This document shows positions 6,088-14,594 of a DNA stretch of 51,659 bases, piece after piece. The notes under the pieces are model-generated. The model was not told the DNA's origin and searched no databases. It worked only from the letters and a program-made list of their open reading frames with translations. The translations under genes and the position numbers were made by a program. Source of the DNA: Prevotella sp. UBA2809 (lineage in GTDB: Bacteria > Bacteroidota > Bacteroidia > Bacteroidales > Bacteroidaceae); the NCBI GenBank assembly GCA_002351725.1, contig DEHD01000020.1, positions 1,399-53,057 of the forward strand, written 5' to 3'. Every line of letters starts with the position of its first letter. Within the stretch, counting starts at the first letter, position 1.

Positions 6088-8109
6088 ATGAACAATATGC
6101 GAAACAAGATATTATCACTGCTCGTGCTGCTACTGACCGCAGTCACGGGCGCGTGGGCACAAGAGCCTGTTGCAAAGGACATAGTTGTGTCGCCTGAGTC
6201 TGGCACCAACATCAGCGACGCCATCAAAGATGCTTTAGGCACAAATGGCGACTGGGCCCTGAACATTACCATCAACCTGGCTAAGGGCGGTACTTATACT
6301 GTCACCGAGACGATTGTTCCTTCTGCCAGCATTACTATCAATGGTAACGGTGCAACGATTGATGCCTCGGGCTTGACGAATCATTTCATCAAGATGAGCA
6401 AAACTCCCAGCGATGAATATAAGGTTGAGTCTGGCCAGTATATTGTAAATACACCTTCGAAGATTGAGAATGTAACGATTACCGGTCTTACCAAGGCGCT
6501 GTTCTATGACAGCGGCACTCAGTATGTCTTTAAGGACTTCACGTTCAACAACTGTCTGATTAATTACTCGGAGCAAGGGAGCCTCATCATAAGCCTTGCT
6601 GCTTCGATGGTAATCAATTTTACCATCACGAACTCTACGTTCTATTGTAAGGACAAGGCTAAATGTACAGCCAACTGCATCGCAATGTCGGGCAAGCGTC
6701 CTTGGCAGGTTACCGGTTTTGAGGATAAGGAAGGCAAGCTGCTTGTTGACCACAACACTTTCTATAATGTGGCTTATAAGAAGCAGTTCTTCAATACAAA
6801 TACTTTGAAGGGGCAGAATAAGTATAAATACGAATTCAATTCCAATATCTTCGTCAATGTCTCTAACAAGAAGATTTACTATAACCTGACAAACAATAAG
6901 AATCAGTTGACGACCGACGGCAAGAACACGTATTTATGGGATGGTGAATTCTTCAGTGAGACAAATTACAACGGAGATGAAGGTCTGAAGTCAGATCCTT
7001 TATTCAAGGATGTAGAAAATGGTGACTTCACCCTTGACAGAAGCTCCTTGCAGTACAAAAATAATACTGGTGACCCTCTATGGTTCAACCCCAAAGTAAC
7101 CATCAACGACAATCAGACCGAGGCATCGTTCGACATGCCGACCAGCGACGTGGACTTCAACTATGAGCTGGTGCGCGACATGAGCGTGCAGATGACCACC
7201 ACCATGGGCGACGGCACCGAGGGCGTGCGCTACCGCGTGAAGAAGAACGAGCAGAATCCCGGTAAGTACGAACCCGCCGACATGGACATGATGCAGGTGC
7301 TGACACTCGTAGCCGTGAACGACGGCATCGAGCAGAAAGCCCTCACACTGAATCAGGACTACTACTGCCGCATCTATAAGCTCGACGAGCAGACACTGCA
7401 GCCCGAAGGCGACGGCGTAGAGCTCTTCGACTTCGACTTCGCCCCCGGACTCTACGCCCTCAAGGCCTTCGCCAAGGACGGCAGCGACTACGCCGGCGAG
7501 ACCGCCCTCTCCAACACCTTCCAGCTCTTCCAGGGCTACGAAATCACCGTGCCCGCAGGCGAGTACGCTACATTCTATAAGGATGAGAACCTCTACACCG
7601 AGGATGAGGACGCCGAGCTCTATACCATCGCAAGCGTAACGGATACCGAGGCCGTGCTGAGCAGCCAGATCAACAAGGTAGCTGCATACACCCCAATGCT
7701 CATCTTCAACAAGGGCACTGAGGCCAATACCTTCCTGCTCATCCCAACAACGGAGCAGGCCGACGAGGTGACACCTGCCGAGGAGTTCAAGGGCTCGCTG
7801 ACTGAGGGTGAGATACCTGCAAGCTCAGCAGTAACCGACTACTACGCACTGAACGGTAAGGCCTTTGTATGGGTTAAGGACGCTATAGAGATAGGCGCCA
7901 ACAAGTGCTGGCTGCAGATAGGCGATCAGCCTGCCGCTGCACGTGCTATGACACGCAGCATCACCGGAGGCGGAGACACCACCAATATGGATGATGTAAG
8001 ATGGCAGATGGAAGATGGCAACTACTACGATCTGCAAGGTCGCAAGGTGGAGAAGCCTAACCGCAAGGGCATATACATTAAGAACGGACAGAAGGTGATT
8101 GTTAGATAA
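6088..8109 (+). CDS. Exported right-handed beta-helix protein with a C-terminal sorting-like tail
   Basis: 673 residues if translation begins at 6088, the ATG equivalent to that of the previous gene. A signal peptide ending TGAWA is followed by a region (about 45-310) of short beta strands and N-rich turns (ITINGNGATIDASG, IENVTITGL, FNNCLIN, HNTFYNV, FNSNIFVNV), as in the pectate-lyase-like DUF4957/DUF5123 proteins of Bacteroidales PULs. A second region of Ig-like strands follows. The end, YYDLQGRKVEKPNRKGIYIK with a basic VIVR terminus, is the tail seen on many secreted Bacteroidales proteins and annotated as a type IX or Por sorting domain. A glycan-binding or lyase role is possible but unproven. 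Confidence 0.65.
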   Translation: MNNMRNKILSLLVLLLTAVTGAWAQEPVAKDIVVSPESGTNISDAIKDALGTNGDWALNITINLAKGGTYTVTETIVPSASITINGNGATIDASGLTNHFIKMSKTPSDEYKVESGQYIVNTPSKIENVTITGLTKALFYDSGTQYVFKDFTFNNCLINYSEQGSLIISLAASMVINFTITNSTFYCKDKAKCTANCIAMSGKRPWQVTGFEDKEGKLLVDHNTFYNVAYKKQFFNTNTLKGQNKYKYEFNSNIFVNVSNKKIYYNLTNNKNQLTTDGKNTYLWDGEFFSETNYNGDEGLKSDPLFKDVENGDFTLDRSSLQYKNNTGDPLWFNPKVTINDNQTEASFDMPTSDVDFNYELVRDMSVQMTTTMGDGTEGVRYRVKKNEQNPGKYEPADMDMMQVLTLVAVNDGIEQKALTLNQDYYCRIYKLDEQTLQPEGDGVELFDFDFAPGLYALKAFAKDGSDYAGETALSNTFQLFQGYEITVPAGEYATFYKDENLYTEDEDAELYTIASVTDTEAVLSSQINKVAAYTPMLIFNKGTEANTFLLIPTTEQADEVTPAEEFKGSLTEGEIPASSAVTDYYALNGKAFVWVKDAIEIGANKCWLQIGDQPAAARAMTRSITGGGDTTNMDDVRWQMEDGNYYDLQGRKVEKPNRKGIYIKNGQKVIVR

Positions 8110-8151
8110 TGTAAAAATGCAAAAATGTAAAAATGAGATAATTATCTAATT

Positions 8152-9903
8152 ATGAAAATTATGAAAAAGAAGATATATTCACTGCTCGCAATGGTCATGG
8201 TAGCCATGACCGCGAGCGCCTACAGCCTGAATGTAGGTACCTCAGAGCATGGAACAATAGCCTTTACCAACGCTGAAGGCACAGCCATAACGACTGCAGC
8301 AGAGGGACAGACCGTTACCGTGACGGTGACACCGGCCGAGGGCTATGTGGTTAACGAGGTGACGGGACAATGGTATGCCGCTGTGGCCATGACGCGTGGC
8401 GTCGGCATGCTGAACGCAGTAACGCTGACTCCAGTTACAGGTCAGACTAATCAGTGGACCTTCAAGATGGAGCGCGCCAACGTGGAGATCAGTGCCTCGT
8501 ACAAGAAACTGATACAATCCAGCTGGATTACCATCGCATCGGCTACCTACGACGGCGCAGCCAAGGAACCTACAGTAACCGTGAAGGACGGAACAACATC
8601 CATCCCTGCTTCGGCCTACAGCGTGAGCTACGCGGACAACGTAAATGCCAGCGCTAATGCCAAGGTAACAGTTACCATAGCAAGTAGCAACGCTAACTAC
8701 GCTGGTACGGCTGAGAAGAAGTTCACCATCAGCCCTGCTGAACTCACCAAGGTGACACTGAAGAACTCGGAGTTTATCTACACCTTCAGCGACATCACTG
8801 CCGAGGTGGCAAGTGTGAAGGCCAGCGAACTGGATGTGCCCGAAGGCGGCTACACCGTGAGCGGCAACGTGGCTAAGGAGACGGGTACGCACACCGTGAC
8901 CGTGACGGGTAAAGGCAATTTTACCGGCACCGCAACAGCCACCTTCACGATTAAGGAGCCAGAGCCAACCGTTGACGTAGAGGCCACAGAGGCCGGCGAC
9001 GAGGAGAAGGCTGTAGACGACGTGACCATGGTGATGGAGGTGCCCGAGGATGCTGCCGAGAAAGTGACCACCGAGACACGCGAGGTAATCAACCCGGAGA
9101 CAGGCGCCAAGGAGGAGATTGAGGTAACGGTAATACCTATCGTGCTGGGAAGCATCAGCATTCCTGCAACGGCCGAGACCGAAGAGATTACCGTAACCGT
9201 ACCAAACGAGATAGTAGAAGGCAACGTGGTTTACAAGGTAACGGAGATTAAGGCCAACGCCTTTAAGAAGAAGGAGGGCGACAACGCCGTGGTAACCAAG
9301 GTTATACTGCCCGACACCGAGGAGCCCCTGGTGATAGAAGAGAATGCATTGAAACCTGATGGAAATCTGCTTGACGTGGTGACACCGCTGCAGCTGCTCG
9401 ACGACTACTCGCTCGACAACAACCTGAAGGACAATTTCGAGGCCAACAAGATTTCGGCTTACGTCACACCAGTGAACAAGTACTGGTCGTTCTCGAGCGG
9501 TGTTGACTGCGTGCTGCCTGAGGGTGTTACAGCCTACATCGCAACATGGGATGCAGAGTTCAAGACACCACGTATCGTACCTCTGGAAGAGGAGCAGCTG
9601 AAGCTGAAGGACGGTCGCCGCGGCATTAAGGCCAACAACGGCGTGCTGATAGCCGGCGAGAAGGATAATACCTATGAGATTGTGGCCAGTCCTGGCAACC
9701 AGGAGAGCGGCACCAAGCCCGCTATCGAAGATGCCGACAGCTACGAGGGTAACTGTCTGGTGCCTACCATCGAGGCTAAGAACTACGAGGCTGGCAAGTA
9801 CCTGATTCTGAAGAACAACACGTTCCACACCATCGCAGATAACGCATCGAAAGTGAAGGCTTGTAAGGCTGTGTTCAGCATGGAGAAAGCGGGAGAGAAG
9901 TGA
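8152..9903 (+). CDS. Exported multidomain protein with bacterial-repeat, MBG-like and LRR-like regions
   Basis: Up to 583 residues; an alternative start MKKKIYSL lies 9 bp downstream at 8161. After the signal peptide (ending TASA) a Listeria/Bacteroides-type repeat occupies about 24-120 (HGTIAFTNAEG, EGQTVTVTVTPAEGY). Two MBG/YDG-type beta modules follow (IASATYDGAAKEPTVTV ... AEKKFTI and GGYTVSGN...FTGTATATFTI). An acidic linker leads to a BspA-like leucine-rich segment (VYKVTEIKANAFKKK, VTKVILPDTEEPLVIEENAL). The C-terminal ~150 residues resemble the strand pattern in the product of 6088 but lack the sorting-like tail. Likely surface exposed; ligand unknown. Confidence 0.65.
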   Translation: MKIMKKKIYSLLAMVMVAMTASAYSLNVGTSEHGTIAFTNAEGTAITTAAEGQTVTVTVTPAEGYVVNEVTGQWYAAVAMTRGVGMLNAVTLTPVTGQTNQWTFKMERANVEISASYKKLIQSSWITIASATYDGAAKEPTVTVKDGTTSIPASAYSVSYADNVNASANAKVTVTIASSNANYAGTAEKKFTISPAELTKVTLKNSEFIYTFSDITAEVASVKASELDVPEGGYTVSGNVAKETGTHTVTVTGKGNFTGTATATFTIKEPEPTVDVEATEAGDEEKAVDDVTMVMEVPEDAAEKVTTETREVINPETGAKEEIEVTVIPIVLGSISIPATAETEEITVTVPNEIVEGNVVYKVTEIKANAFKKKEGDNAVVTKVILPDTEEPLVIEENALKPDGNLLDVVTPLQLLDDYSLDNNLKDNFEANKISAYVTPVNKYWSFSSGVDCVLPEGVTAYIATWDAEFKTPRIVPLEEEQLKLKDGRRGIKANNGVLIAGEKDNTYEIVASPGNQESGTKPAIEDADSYEGNCLVPTIEAKNYEAGKYLILKNNTFHTIADNASKVKACKAVFSMEKAGEK

Positions 9904-9932
9904 AAAAGTGAAAAGGTGAAAAAGTGAAAAAG
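9899..9932 (+). repeat. GTGAAAAA-type tandem repeat in the spacer
   Basis: Four imperfect units of GTGAAAAA/G fill the gap between the stop of the preceding gene and the lipoprotein start at 9935. Similar AAAAATG/GGTAAAAA runs occur at 8110-8135 and 50664-50700. Length changes here would alter the spacing before a start codon. Confidence 0.6.
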
Positions 9933-9934
9933 TT

Positions 9935-10345
9935 ATGAGAAAGAATATTTTTAGCAAGATATTAGTAGCGCTGGCGGTGATAATGTTGCCACTGGCACTG
10001 AACAGCTGCAGTAACGAAGATAATTATTGGACCGAGCCGGTAAGCATTATCGGCCATGGAGTAGTGCATCACGAGGCAACTATCGAGGTAGGCAGTACGC
10101 TACAGCTGAGAGCCGAGAGAGGTATCCTGATCGGTGGTACAGGCTTTGAGTGGACATCTACCAATCCTGAGGTAGCCACTATCGATGAGAACGGACTGGT
10201 TAAAGCCCTGACTGCCGGCGAGACAACAATCATCGCCACTACCACTGGCAGCGACATTACCAACCAGGGACAGATAGTGGTACATGTAGTGAATATGGGC
10301 ATCGGCCTGATTGACGATCAGATTGATCAATCGGAGGCAGAATAA
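9935..10345 (+). CDS. Big_2-domain lipoprotein
   Basis: 136 residues. The signal peptide ends in a lipobox-like LNSC (Cys25), so the mature protein is predicted to be lipid anchored. Residues about 50-120 form one bacterial Ig-like group 2 domain (STLQLRAERG, FEWTSTNPEVATIDENGLV, KALTAGETTIIATT, IVVHV). This domain usually mediates adhesion or acts as a spacer in surface proteins. It is the last gene of the secreted-protein operon and is followed by a strong terminator. Confidence 0.8.
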   Translation: MRKNIFSKILVALAVIMLPLALNSCSNEDNYWTEPVSIIGHGVVHHEATIEVGSTLQLRAERGILIGGTGFEWTSTNPEVATIDENGLVKALTAGETTIIATTTGSDITNQGQIVVHVVNMGIGLIDDQIDQSEAE

Positions 10346-10385
10346 TAAGGTTAGTTTTCACATACATTCAATTGGTAAAAACCAG

Positions 10386-10428
10386 GCAGCCCCGCGTCGA
10401 GATGACGCGAGGCTGCTAATTTTTTTTC
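10386..10428 (+). terminator. Intrinsic terminator of the secreted-protein operon
   Basis: GCAGCC plus GCGTC arms pair with GACGCG and GGCTGC around a short loop, followed by TAA and a run of eight T. Confidence 0.9.
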
Positions 10429-10458
10429 AAAAAAAGATGTTAGAATAATATTTTTTTG

Positions 10459-10466
10459 TATATTTG
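10459..10466 (+). promoter_or_regulatory. -7 box of the binding-protein gene
   Basis: TATATTTG lies 31 bp before the start codon at 10497. The -33 region is AT-rich without a clear TTTG. Confidence 0.55.
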
Positions 10467-10496
10467 CAGGCACAAACATTTTAATTTATTATCCTT

Positions 10497-11522
10497 ATGC
10501 AAAACAGATTTTTTGGAATGCTTGCCACCATCATGATGTGTGGAGCAGTAATGACAGGGCTGACAGCGTGCAGCAATGAAGACAACAACGACGGTAATGT
10601 TAAGGAGAAGCAGGTGGCCCTGCTTTTGCCCGACAATTCGCGTATTGACCGTTGGGGCACTGACCTGAAAAACTTGGAGGAAGCCATGGCTACGTACGGC
10701 ATCAAGACCGTTTCATACGTGGCTCCTGAGACCGCTGATGGCGCAGCACTGCAGGTTGAACAGCTGAAAAAGGCTATCAACGACGGCGTGAAATACATCG
10801 TGCTGACGACCGTCGACTACAAGAAAATCAATGAGTCTGGACTGCTGGAGCAGCACCCCGACGTCAAGGTGGTATGCCACGACCGCTTTGTCTTTGACAA
10901 CCCGCGCATCGCTTTCTTCTCTTCTACCAATACGAAAGAGGTAGGACGTACTCAGGCTCAGTTCCTCATCGCCCAATTCCAGGCATCGGGAAAGGATGCC
11001 ATGACCCTCGAAATCCTGCAAGGTCCTGCCTTCGATGGCAATTCCAAGGATTATTATGACGGTGCCATGGAACTCCTGCAGCAATACATCGACGACGGCA
11101 AACTGGTAGTCAAGAGCGGCAAGACGGCATTCGACGACGTGAAGGCTGACAGTTGGATCATTGAAGATGAGAAGAAGGCCATGGAAGACCGTCTGAAGAG
11201 CTACGCAGAGGGCGAGCGCCCGGACATGGTGCTGGCAGCCGCCGACAATGCCGCCCAAGGTGCAATCGCAGCACTGGAGGAAGCTGGCATTACCAACATG
11301 CCAATCATTACCGGTCAGGACAACTCGCCCGCATCGCAGGCGCTGATCAAGAGTGGCAAGCAGACCATGACCATCGACAAGAACCTGAAAGACATGGCCA
11401 ACAATACGGCGATGATTGTCAATGGCCTGATAAACAATACGCCGATTACCGGCAGCCAGACCGTCGCTGGCATTCCTACCATCTACTCTAAGATTACCGT
11501 TATCACCAAAGACGACTTTTAG
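10497..11522 (+). CDS. Periplasmic-binding-protein-like lipoprotein (sugar-binding type)
   Basis: 341 residues. A signal peptide ends in lipobox LTAC with Cys near residue 25. The mature part has the two-lobed type I periplasmic-binding/LacI-type pattern: VALLLPDNSRIDRWGTDLKN, then VEQLKKAINDGVKYIVLTTVD, HDRF near the ligand cleft, KDYYDGAMELLQQY, and DMVLAAADNAAQGAIAALEE with IITGQDNSPASQALI. ABC importers for simple sugars use such proteins, but no permease or ATPase gene lies nearby, so it may feed a distant transporter or act as a sensor. It is monocistronic, between its own promoter and a terminator. Confidence 0.8.
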   Translation: MQNRFFGMLATIMMCGAVMTGLTACSNEDNNDGNVKEKQVALLLPDNSRIDRWGTDLKNLEEAMATYGIKTVSYVAPETADGAALQVEQLKKAINDGVKYIVLTTVDYKKINESGLLEQHPDVKVVCHDRFVFDNPRIAFFSSTNTKEVGRTQAQFLIAQFQASGKDAMTLEILQGPAFDGNSKDYYDGAMELLQQYIDDGKLVVKSGKTAFDDVKADSWIIEDEKKAMEDRLKSYAEGERPDMVLAAADNAAQGAIAALEEAGITNMPIITGQDNSPASQALIKSGKQTMTIDKNLKDMANNTAMIVNGLINNTPITGSQTVAGIPTIYSKITVITKDDF

Positions 11523-11553
11523 ATTCTCCTAATCTGCGAAAAGAATAAATAAA

Positions 11554-11582
11554 GCCATGCCCGAAAGGGCACGGCTTTTTTC
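11554..11582. terminator. Bidirectional terminator between convergent genes
   Basis: GCCATGCCC and GGGCACGGC pair around GAAA and are followed on the plus strand by seven T. The minus strand reads into a T-rich stretch after the same hairpin, so it can also end the regulator transcript. Confidence 0.85.
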
Positions 11583-11602
11583 ATTAATAATGTTGCCAGC
11601 GT

Positions 11603-12244
11603 TCAGATGTAGAATTCTGAAGGGTCGATCAGACCGGCACGTATGGCATATTTAACCACCTCGTGGGCTGTGTTAACACCCAGTTTCCTGAAAATGTTCT
11701 TTCTGTGAGTGGTTATGGTGTGTACGCTCGAGAATCGCTCTTCGGCTATCTCCTTAGTTGTTTTGCCTTGGGCTATAGCCTTTACTATCTCGGCCTCGGT
11801 GGCAGTCAGTATGTCGGGCTTTTCTTCCTCGTACTGCTGATGTATAATCAGCTCAAGCGCTTTTTGACTAATAAATCGCTCGTGTCTGTCGATGGCGTGC
11901 AGGGCATCGCGCAGATCCTTCATCGGCCCGTCTTTAAACACAATGCTGAACTGGTGAGAGGAGTAAATGACCCTGCGGAGGAACTGTGGTGTAAGTTCAT
12001 CGCTTATCAGTAGCCATTGTGACAGGGCGAACCTTTCGCTGACTATCAGCAACTGGTCTTCATCGGCAAAATCGAACAGCGTGTAGTCTAATATCACTAC
12101 GGCGTGCTCGTGCTCTTTCAGGTAAGCCACCAAACTGGTCTTATCCGATGCACGATACACAGTGTTTTGCTCGTCTTGCTTTATCAAGCTCTCGAGTGCA
12201 TACCTTGTTATCTCTTGATTATCTGCTATAATATACTTTCCCAT
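11603..12244 (-). CDS. NarL/LuxR-family response regulator
   Basis: 213 residues from MGKYIIADNQ. I chose this start because the promoter boxes lie upstream between it and an earlier in-frame ATG (12295). The N-terminal receiver domain has Asp8 in the acidic pocket, the probable phosphoacceptor Asp in VILDYTLFD near residue 53, and Lys in VFKDGP. The C-terminal GerE/LuxR helix-turn-helix begins LTATEAEIVKAIAQGKTTKE and continues into SVHTITTHRKNIFRKLGV. No histidine kinase is encoded nearby. Its promoter contains a 7-2-7 TACC inverted repeat also found at three peptide-island promoters, which suggests autoregulation and control of that island. Confidence 0.88.
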   Translation of the reverse strand: MGKYIIADNQEITRYALESLIKQDEQNTVYRASDKTSLVAYLKEHEHAVVILDYTLFDFADEDQLLIVSERFALSQWLLISDELTPQFLRRVIYSSHQFSIVFKDGPMKDLRDALHAIDRHERFISQKALELIIHQQYEEEKPDILTATEAEIVKAIAQGKTTKEIAEERFSSVHTITTHRKNIFRKLGVNTAHEVVKYAIRAGLIDPSEFYI

Positions 12245-12264
12245 AACTGCATTGATTTTGGGTG

Positions 12265-12336
12265 CAAAGGTAAAACAAATAGATATATTCTCCAAATTTT
12301 AATCAAAAATAGGAGAATATACCTGTAAAATGGTAG
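12265..12336 (-). promoter_or_regulatory. Regulator promoter with TACC inverted-repeat operator
   Basis: On the minus strand: TACCTTTG (12265-12272), 20-bp spacer, TTG (12293-12295), 23 bp, then the site at 12319-12336, which reads ATACC-N8-GGTAG on the plus strand. The layout matches the promoters at 14595, 27029 and 33977 to within 1 bp. Confidence 0.65.
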
Positions 12337-12389
12337 CTATATATTGGTATTTTCTTCTTTCTGCTCTTTTTTTTGCTGTTTATAGAATA

Positions 12390-13574
12390 TTATTCTTTTT
12401 CAGTAAGGTCGTGGTTCACCATTGCGGCTACGCACGAGTCTGACCATACGTTCTCCGCCGTTTCTATCATATCAATAATGGTATATATCGGCAGGATGAT
12501 ACCTAAAATGGCAACAGGTGCGCCAATACCTGACATCAGCGATAGTGTTAGGAAGTAACATCCCATGGGTACGCCGGCATTGCCGATGGCCGATACTACT
12601 GATATGATTACCCACGTTGCTATAGTAGTAATTGTGAGTGGTGTGCCGCCATTCTGCATTACAAACAGCGATGTTACCAGAATGAATGCAGCGCAACCGT
12701 TCATATTGATGGTTGTACAGATGGGCAGTACAAACCGGGCTATGTTCTGGCGTATGCCTAAGCGGTTCTCGGCAGTATCCATGGTAACGGGTAGGGTAGC
12801 GGCGCTGCTCTTGGTGAACAGGGCCATAAGCACTGCAGGCATCATCTTGCCAAGCACGTGTATTGGATTAAGTCCGCGAGCCAGCAGGAATAGCGGCAGT
12901 ACCACAAAGAACTGAATAACGTTGCCGCCCAGTACCACCAGTACATACTTGCCGATGGAATCGGCCACCACCCCTGCCGATACCTGTGCTGATAGTTGAG
13001 CCGAGAAGGCAACGATGCCCAAAGGCAGTGTCCATATCAGCCAGCGTATCAGCAGGAATAGCAGCTCCTGCAAGCCTAGCAGTCCTTTAGTTATTATGGT
13101 TTTATTCTCTGATTCGGGTAGTTTTGATAGTCCTAAACCCACAGCAAATGCCAATATCAACAGCGATAGTACATTTCCGTCAAAGAATGGCTTTACTATA
13201 TTATTAGGTATAATACTAACTATGTGGTCATAGTATGTAACATCAGGCTGTTGCGGTGCCGATGTCTGTTGAATCGTGTCAAGGCTGCCTGGTGCAATAA
13301 TAACGTATAGTATCGCACCTATGGCAGCAGCTGCAATAGTTGTAAGTAAAGTATAAGTAAGGGTATGTCCGAATATACGTCCTGAACCCTTTGATCCGAA
13401 CGTAGCAAACGTAGTTATCACTGCCAGCACAATGGTTGGCACTGCCAGCAGTTGGAACAATCGTGTATAAATTGTAGCTACGAAGTCGGCCGTAGCGTTA
13501 ATCAAGTCTAGTCCTAAAATTCCAAGTATCGCACCCACCACGAGTGCTGCAATCCATAATAACGTCTTCTTCAT
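12390..13574 (-). CDS. Dicarboxylate/amino acid:cation symporter (DAACS family)
   Basis: 394 residues, highly hydrophobic, with the eight-helix, two re-entrant-loop pattern of GltPh-type carriers. The first hairpin motif is seen as TKSSAATLPVT (serine-rich), the TM7 motif as INMNGCAAF (where characterised members have NMDGT), and the second hairpin as AGVPMG. It probably imports glutamate, aspartate or a C4-dicarboxylate using Na+ or H+; the altered TM7 motif makes the substrate uncertain. It is monocistronic with a TACCTTTG box at 13600-13607. A TACC inverted repeat lies directly upstream of this promoter, so it could belong to the same regulon as the peptide island. Confidence 0.88.
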   Translation of the reverse strand: MKKTLLWIAALVVGAILGILGLDLINATADFVATIYTRLFQLLAVPTIVLAVITTFATFGSKGSGRIFGHTLTYTLLTTIAAAAIGAILYVIIAPGSLDTIQQTSAPQQPDVTYYDHIVSIIPNNIVKPFFDGNVLSLLILAFAVGLGLSKLPESENKTIITKGLLGLQELLFLLIRWLIWTLPLGIVAFSAQLSAQVSAGVVADSIGKYVLVVLGGNVIQFFVVLPLFLLARGLNPIHVLGKMMPAVLMALFTKSSAATLPVTMDTAENRLGIRQNIARFVLPICTTINMNGCAAFILVTSLFVMQNGGTPLTITTIATWVIISVVSAIGNAGVPMGCYFLTLSLMSGIGAPVAILGIILPIYTIIDMIETAENVWSDSCVAAMVNHDLTEKE

Positions 13575-13599
13575 CTTATCTTGTCTTTGTTTCCGGCGG

Positions 13600-13607
13600 C
13601 AAAGGTA
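13600..13607 (-). promoter_or_regulatory. -7 box of the symporter gene
   Basis: Minus-strand TACCTTTG, 25 bp upstream of the start codon. The -33 position overlaps the edge of the inverted repeat at 13630-13647. Confidence 0.6.
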
Positions 13608-13629
13608 CGAAGTTTTTCTCTATCACGAA

Positions 13630-13647
13630 ATACCAATGTTGCGGTAT
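13630..13647. promoter_or_regulatory. TACC inverted repeat in the symporter/tcdA divergent spacer
   Basis: ATACC-N8-GGTAT, the same pattern as the peptide-island operators. Relative to the tcdA -7 box it lies 48 bp upstream (45 in the island promoters); relative to the symporter it abuts the -33 position. Weaker candidate than the other four. Confidence 0.4.
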
Positions 13648-13695
13648 TTTGATAAAAATAGCTTGATAACTACCAATTCATTCAGAAAAAAGCAG

Positions 13696-13703
13696 TACCT
13701 TTG
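13696..13703 (+). promoter_or_regulatory. -7 box of tcdA
   Basis: TACCTTTG, 17 bp before the ATG at 13721. Confidence 0.65.
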
Positions 13704-13720
13704 CAGCCAAAATTACAAAT

Positions 13721-14518
13721 ATGGCGTTAGAACAAGCAATATTCCGCAGATCTGAACTTCTTTTAGGTGATGAGGCTATGAGCAACATTGCTCAGAAACG
13801 TGTGATAATCTTTGGTGTAGGTGGTGTTGGATCTTGGTGTGCCGAGAGTTTGGTGCGTTCAGGAATCAAACATCTTACGATTGTCGATTCCGATCGTGTA
13901 TGCATCACAAATATCAACCGCCAGCTCATGGCTACGTCTAAGACTGTTGGACAGGTAAAGGTTGATGCACTTAAGGACCGACTGCTCAGTATTAATCCAT
14001 CAGCTGAAATAACCGCCTTGCAGCAGATTTTTACAGCCAAGACTGCCGATAGCTTTAATATCGACAGTTACGACTATATTATTGATGCCATCGACTCGCT
14101 CAAGGATAAAACCTTACTTATTCTAATGGCTTGTAAGACTCAGGCCAAATTCTTTTCGTCTATGGGAGCTGCATTAAAGTTAGACCCTACTCGAATTAAA
14201 ACTGCCGAGTTTTGGAAAGTGCAGGGCGATCCTTTGGCCCGTGCTCTGCGCAAACGTTTCAAACGCGACGGTCAGTATCCCAAGCGTAAGTTCCAATGTG
14301 TCTATTCTGATGAGTTGCTTGAGAATAAGGGCCACAACGCCACTTGTGGTACCGAGCATTGTATGTGTCCTAAGGCTAAGAATGGTCCAGGCGACCCTAG
14401 TCTGCTTAATCATGAGTGGTGCTCATCTAAAGCACAGATCAACGGCACTCTTGCCCATATTACTGCCATTTTTGGCTTTATGCTGGCAGGCTTGGTAGTG
14501 CAAGATGCCATAAAATAG
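13721..14518 (+). CDS. tcdA: tRNA threonylcarbamoyladenosine dehydratase (TcdA)
   Basis: 265 residues of the ThiF/E1-like superfamily. The ATP-binding glycine loop is GVGGVGSWC at residues 32-40, followed by the VDSDRVCITNINRQ segment that binds adenylate and the DYIIDAIDSL strand. A CGTEHCMC cysteine cluster lies in the C-terminal third, and the end is hydrophobic (ITAIFGFMLAGLVVQDAI). Length and motif order match TcdA (YgdL/CsdL), which cyclises t6A37 of tRNA to ct6A at the expense of ATP. Monocistronic, with an immediate terminator. Confidence 0.9.
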   Translation: MALEQAIFRRSELLLGDEAMSNIAQKRVIIFGVGGVGSWCAESLVRSGIKHLTIVDSDRVCITNINRQLMATSKTVGQVKVDALKDRLLSINPSAEITALQQIFTAKTADSFNIDSYDYIIDAIDSLKDKTLLILMACKTQAKFFSSMGAALKLDPTRIKTAEFWKVQGDPLARALRKRFKRDGQYPKRKFQCVYSDELLENKGHNATCGTEHCMCPKAKNGPGDPSLLNHEWCSSKAQINGTLAHITAIFGFMLAGLVVQDAIK

Positions 14519-14547
14519 ATGAACTGAATAAATACCCAGATAATATA

Positions 14548-14580
14548 CCTCGCTCAACCCGGAGCGAGGTGTTTTTTTTT
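14548..14580 (+). terminator. Intrinsic terminator after tcdA
   Basis: ACCTCGCTC pairs with GAGCGAGGT around a short loop, followed by G and a run of ten T. Confidence 0.9.
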
Positions 14581-14594
14581 GTGTTTTTGACGAA

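Noticed and set aside
9899..9932. CRISPR-like repeat array
   Set aside because: The units are 8 bp with no spacers and no cas genes nearby; it is a simple-sequence repeat.
8242..9957. 571-codon open frame on the minus strand
   Set aside because: It is the antisense shadow of the secreted protein gene at 8152-9903. Its sequence is rich in Leu/His/Gly with no domain pattern or plausible start region, while the plus-strand product has a signal peptide and recognisable domains.
12245..12295. Upstream extension of the response-regulator ORF to an ATG at 12295
   Set aside because: The extension covers the -33 and -7 boxes, and the receiver domain begins normally at the ATG at 12244.
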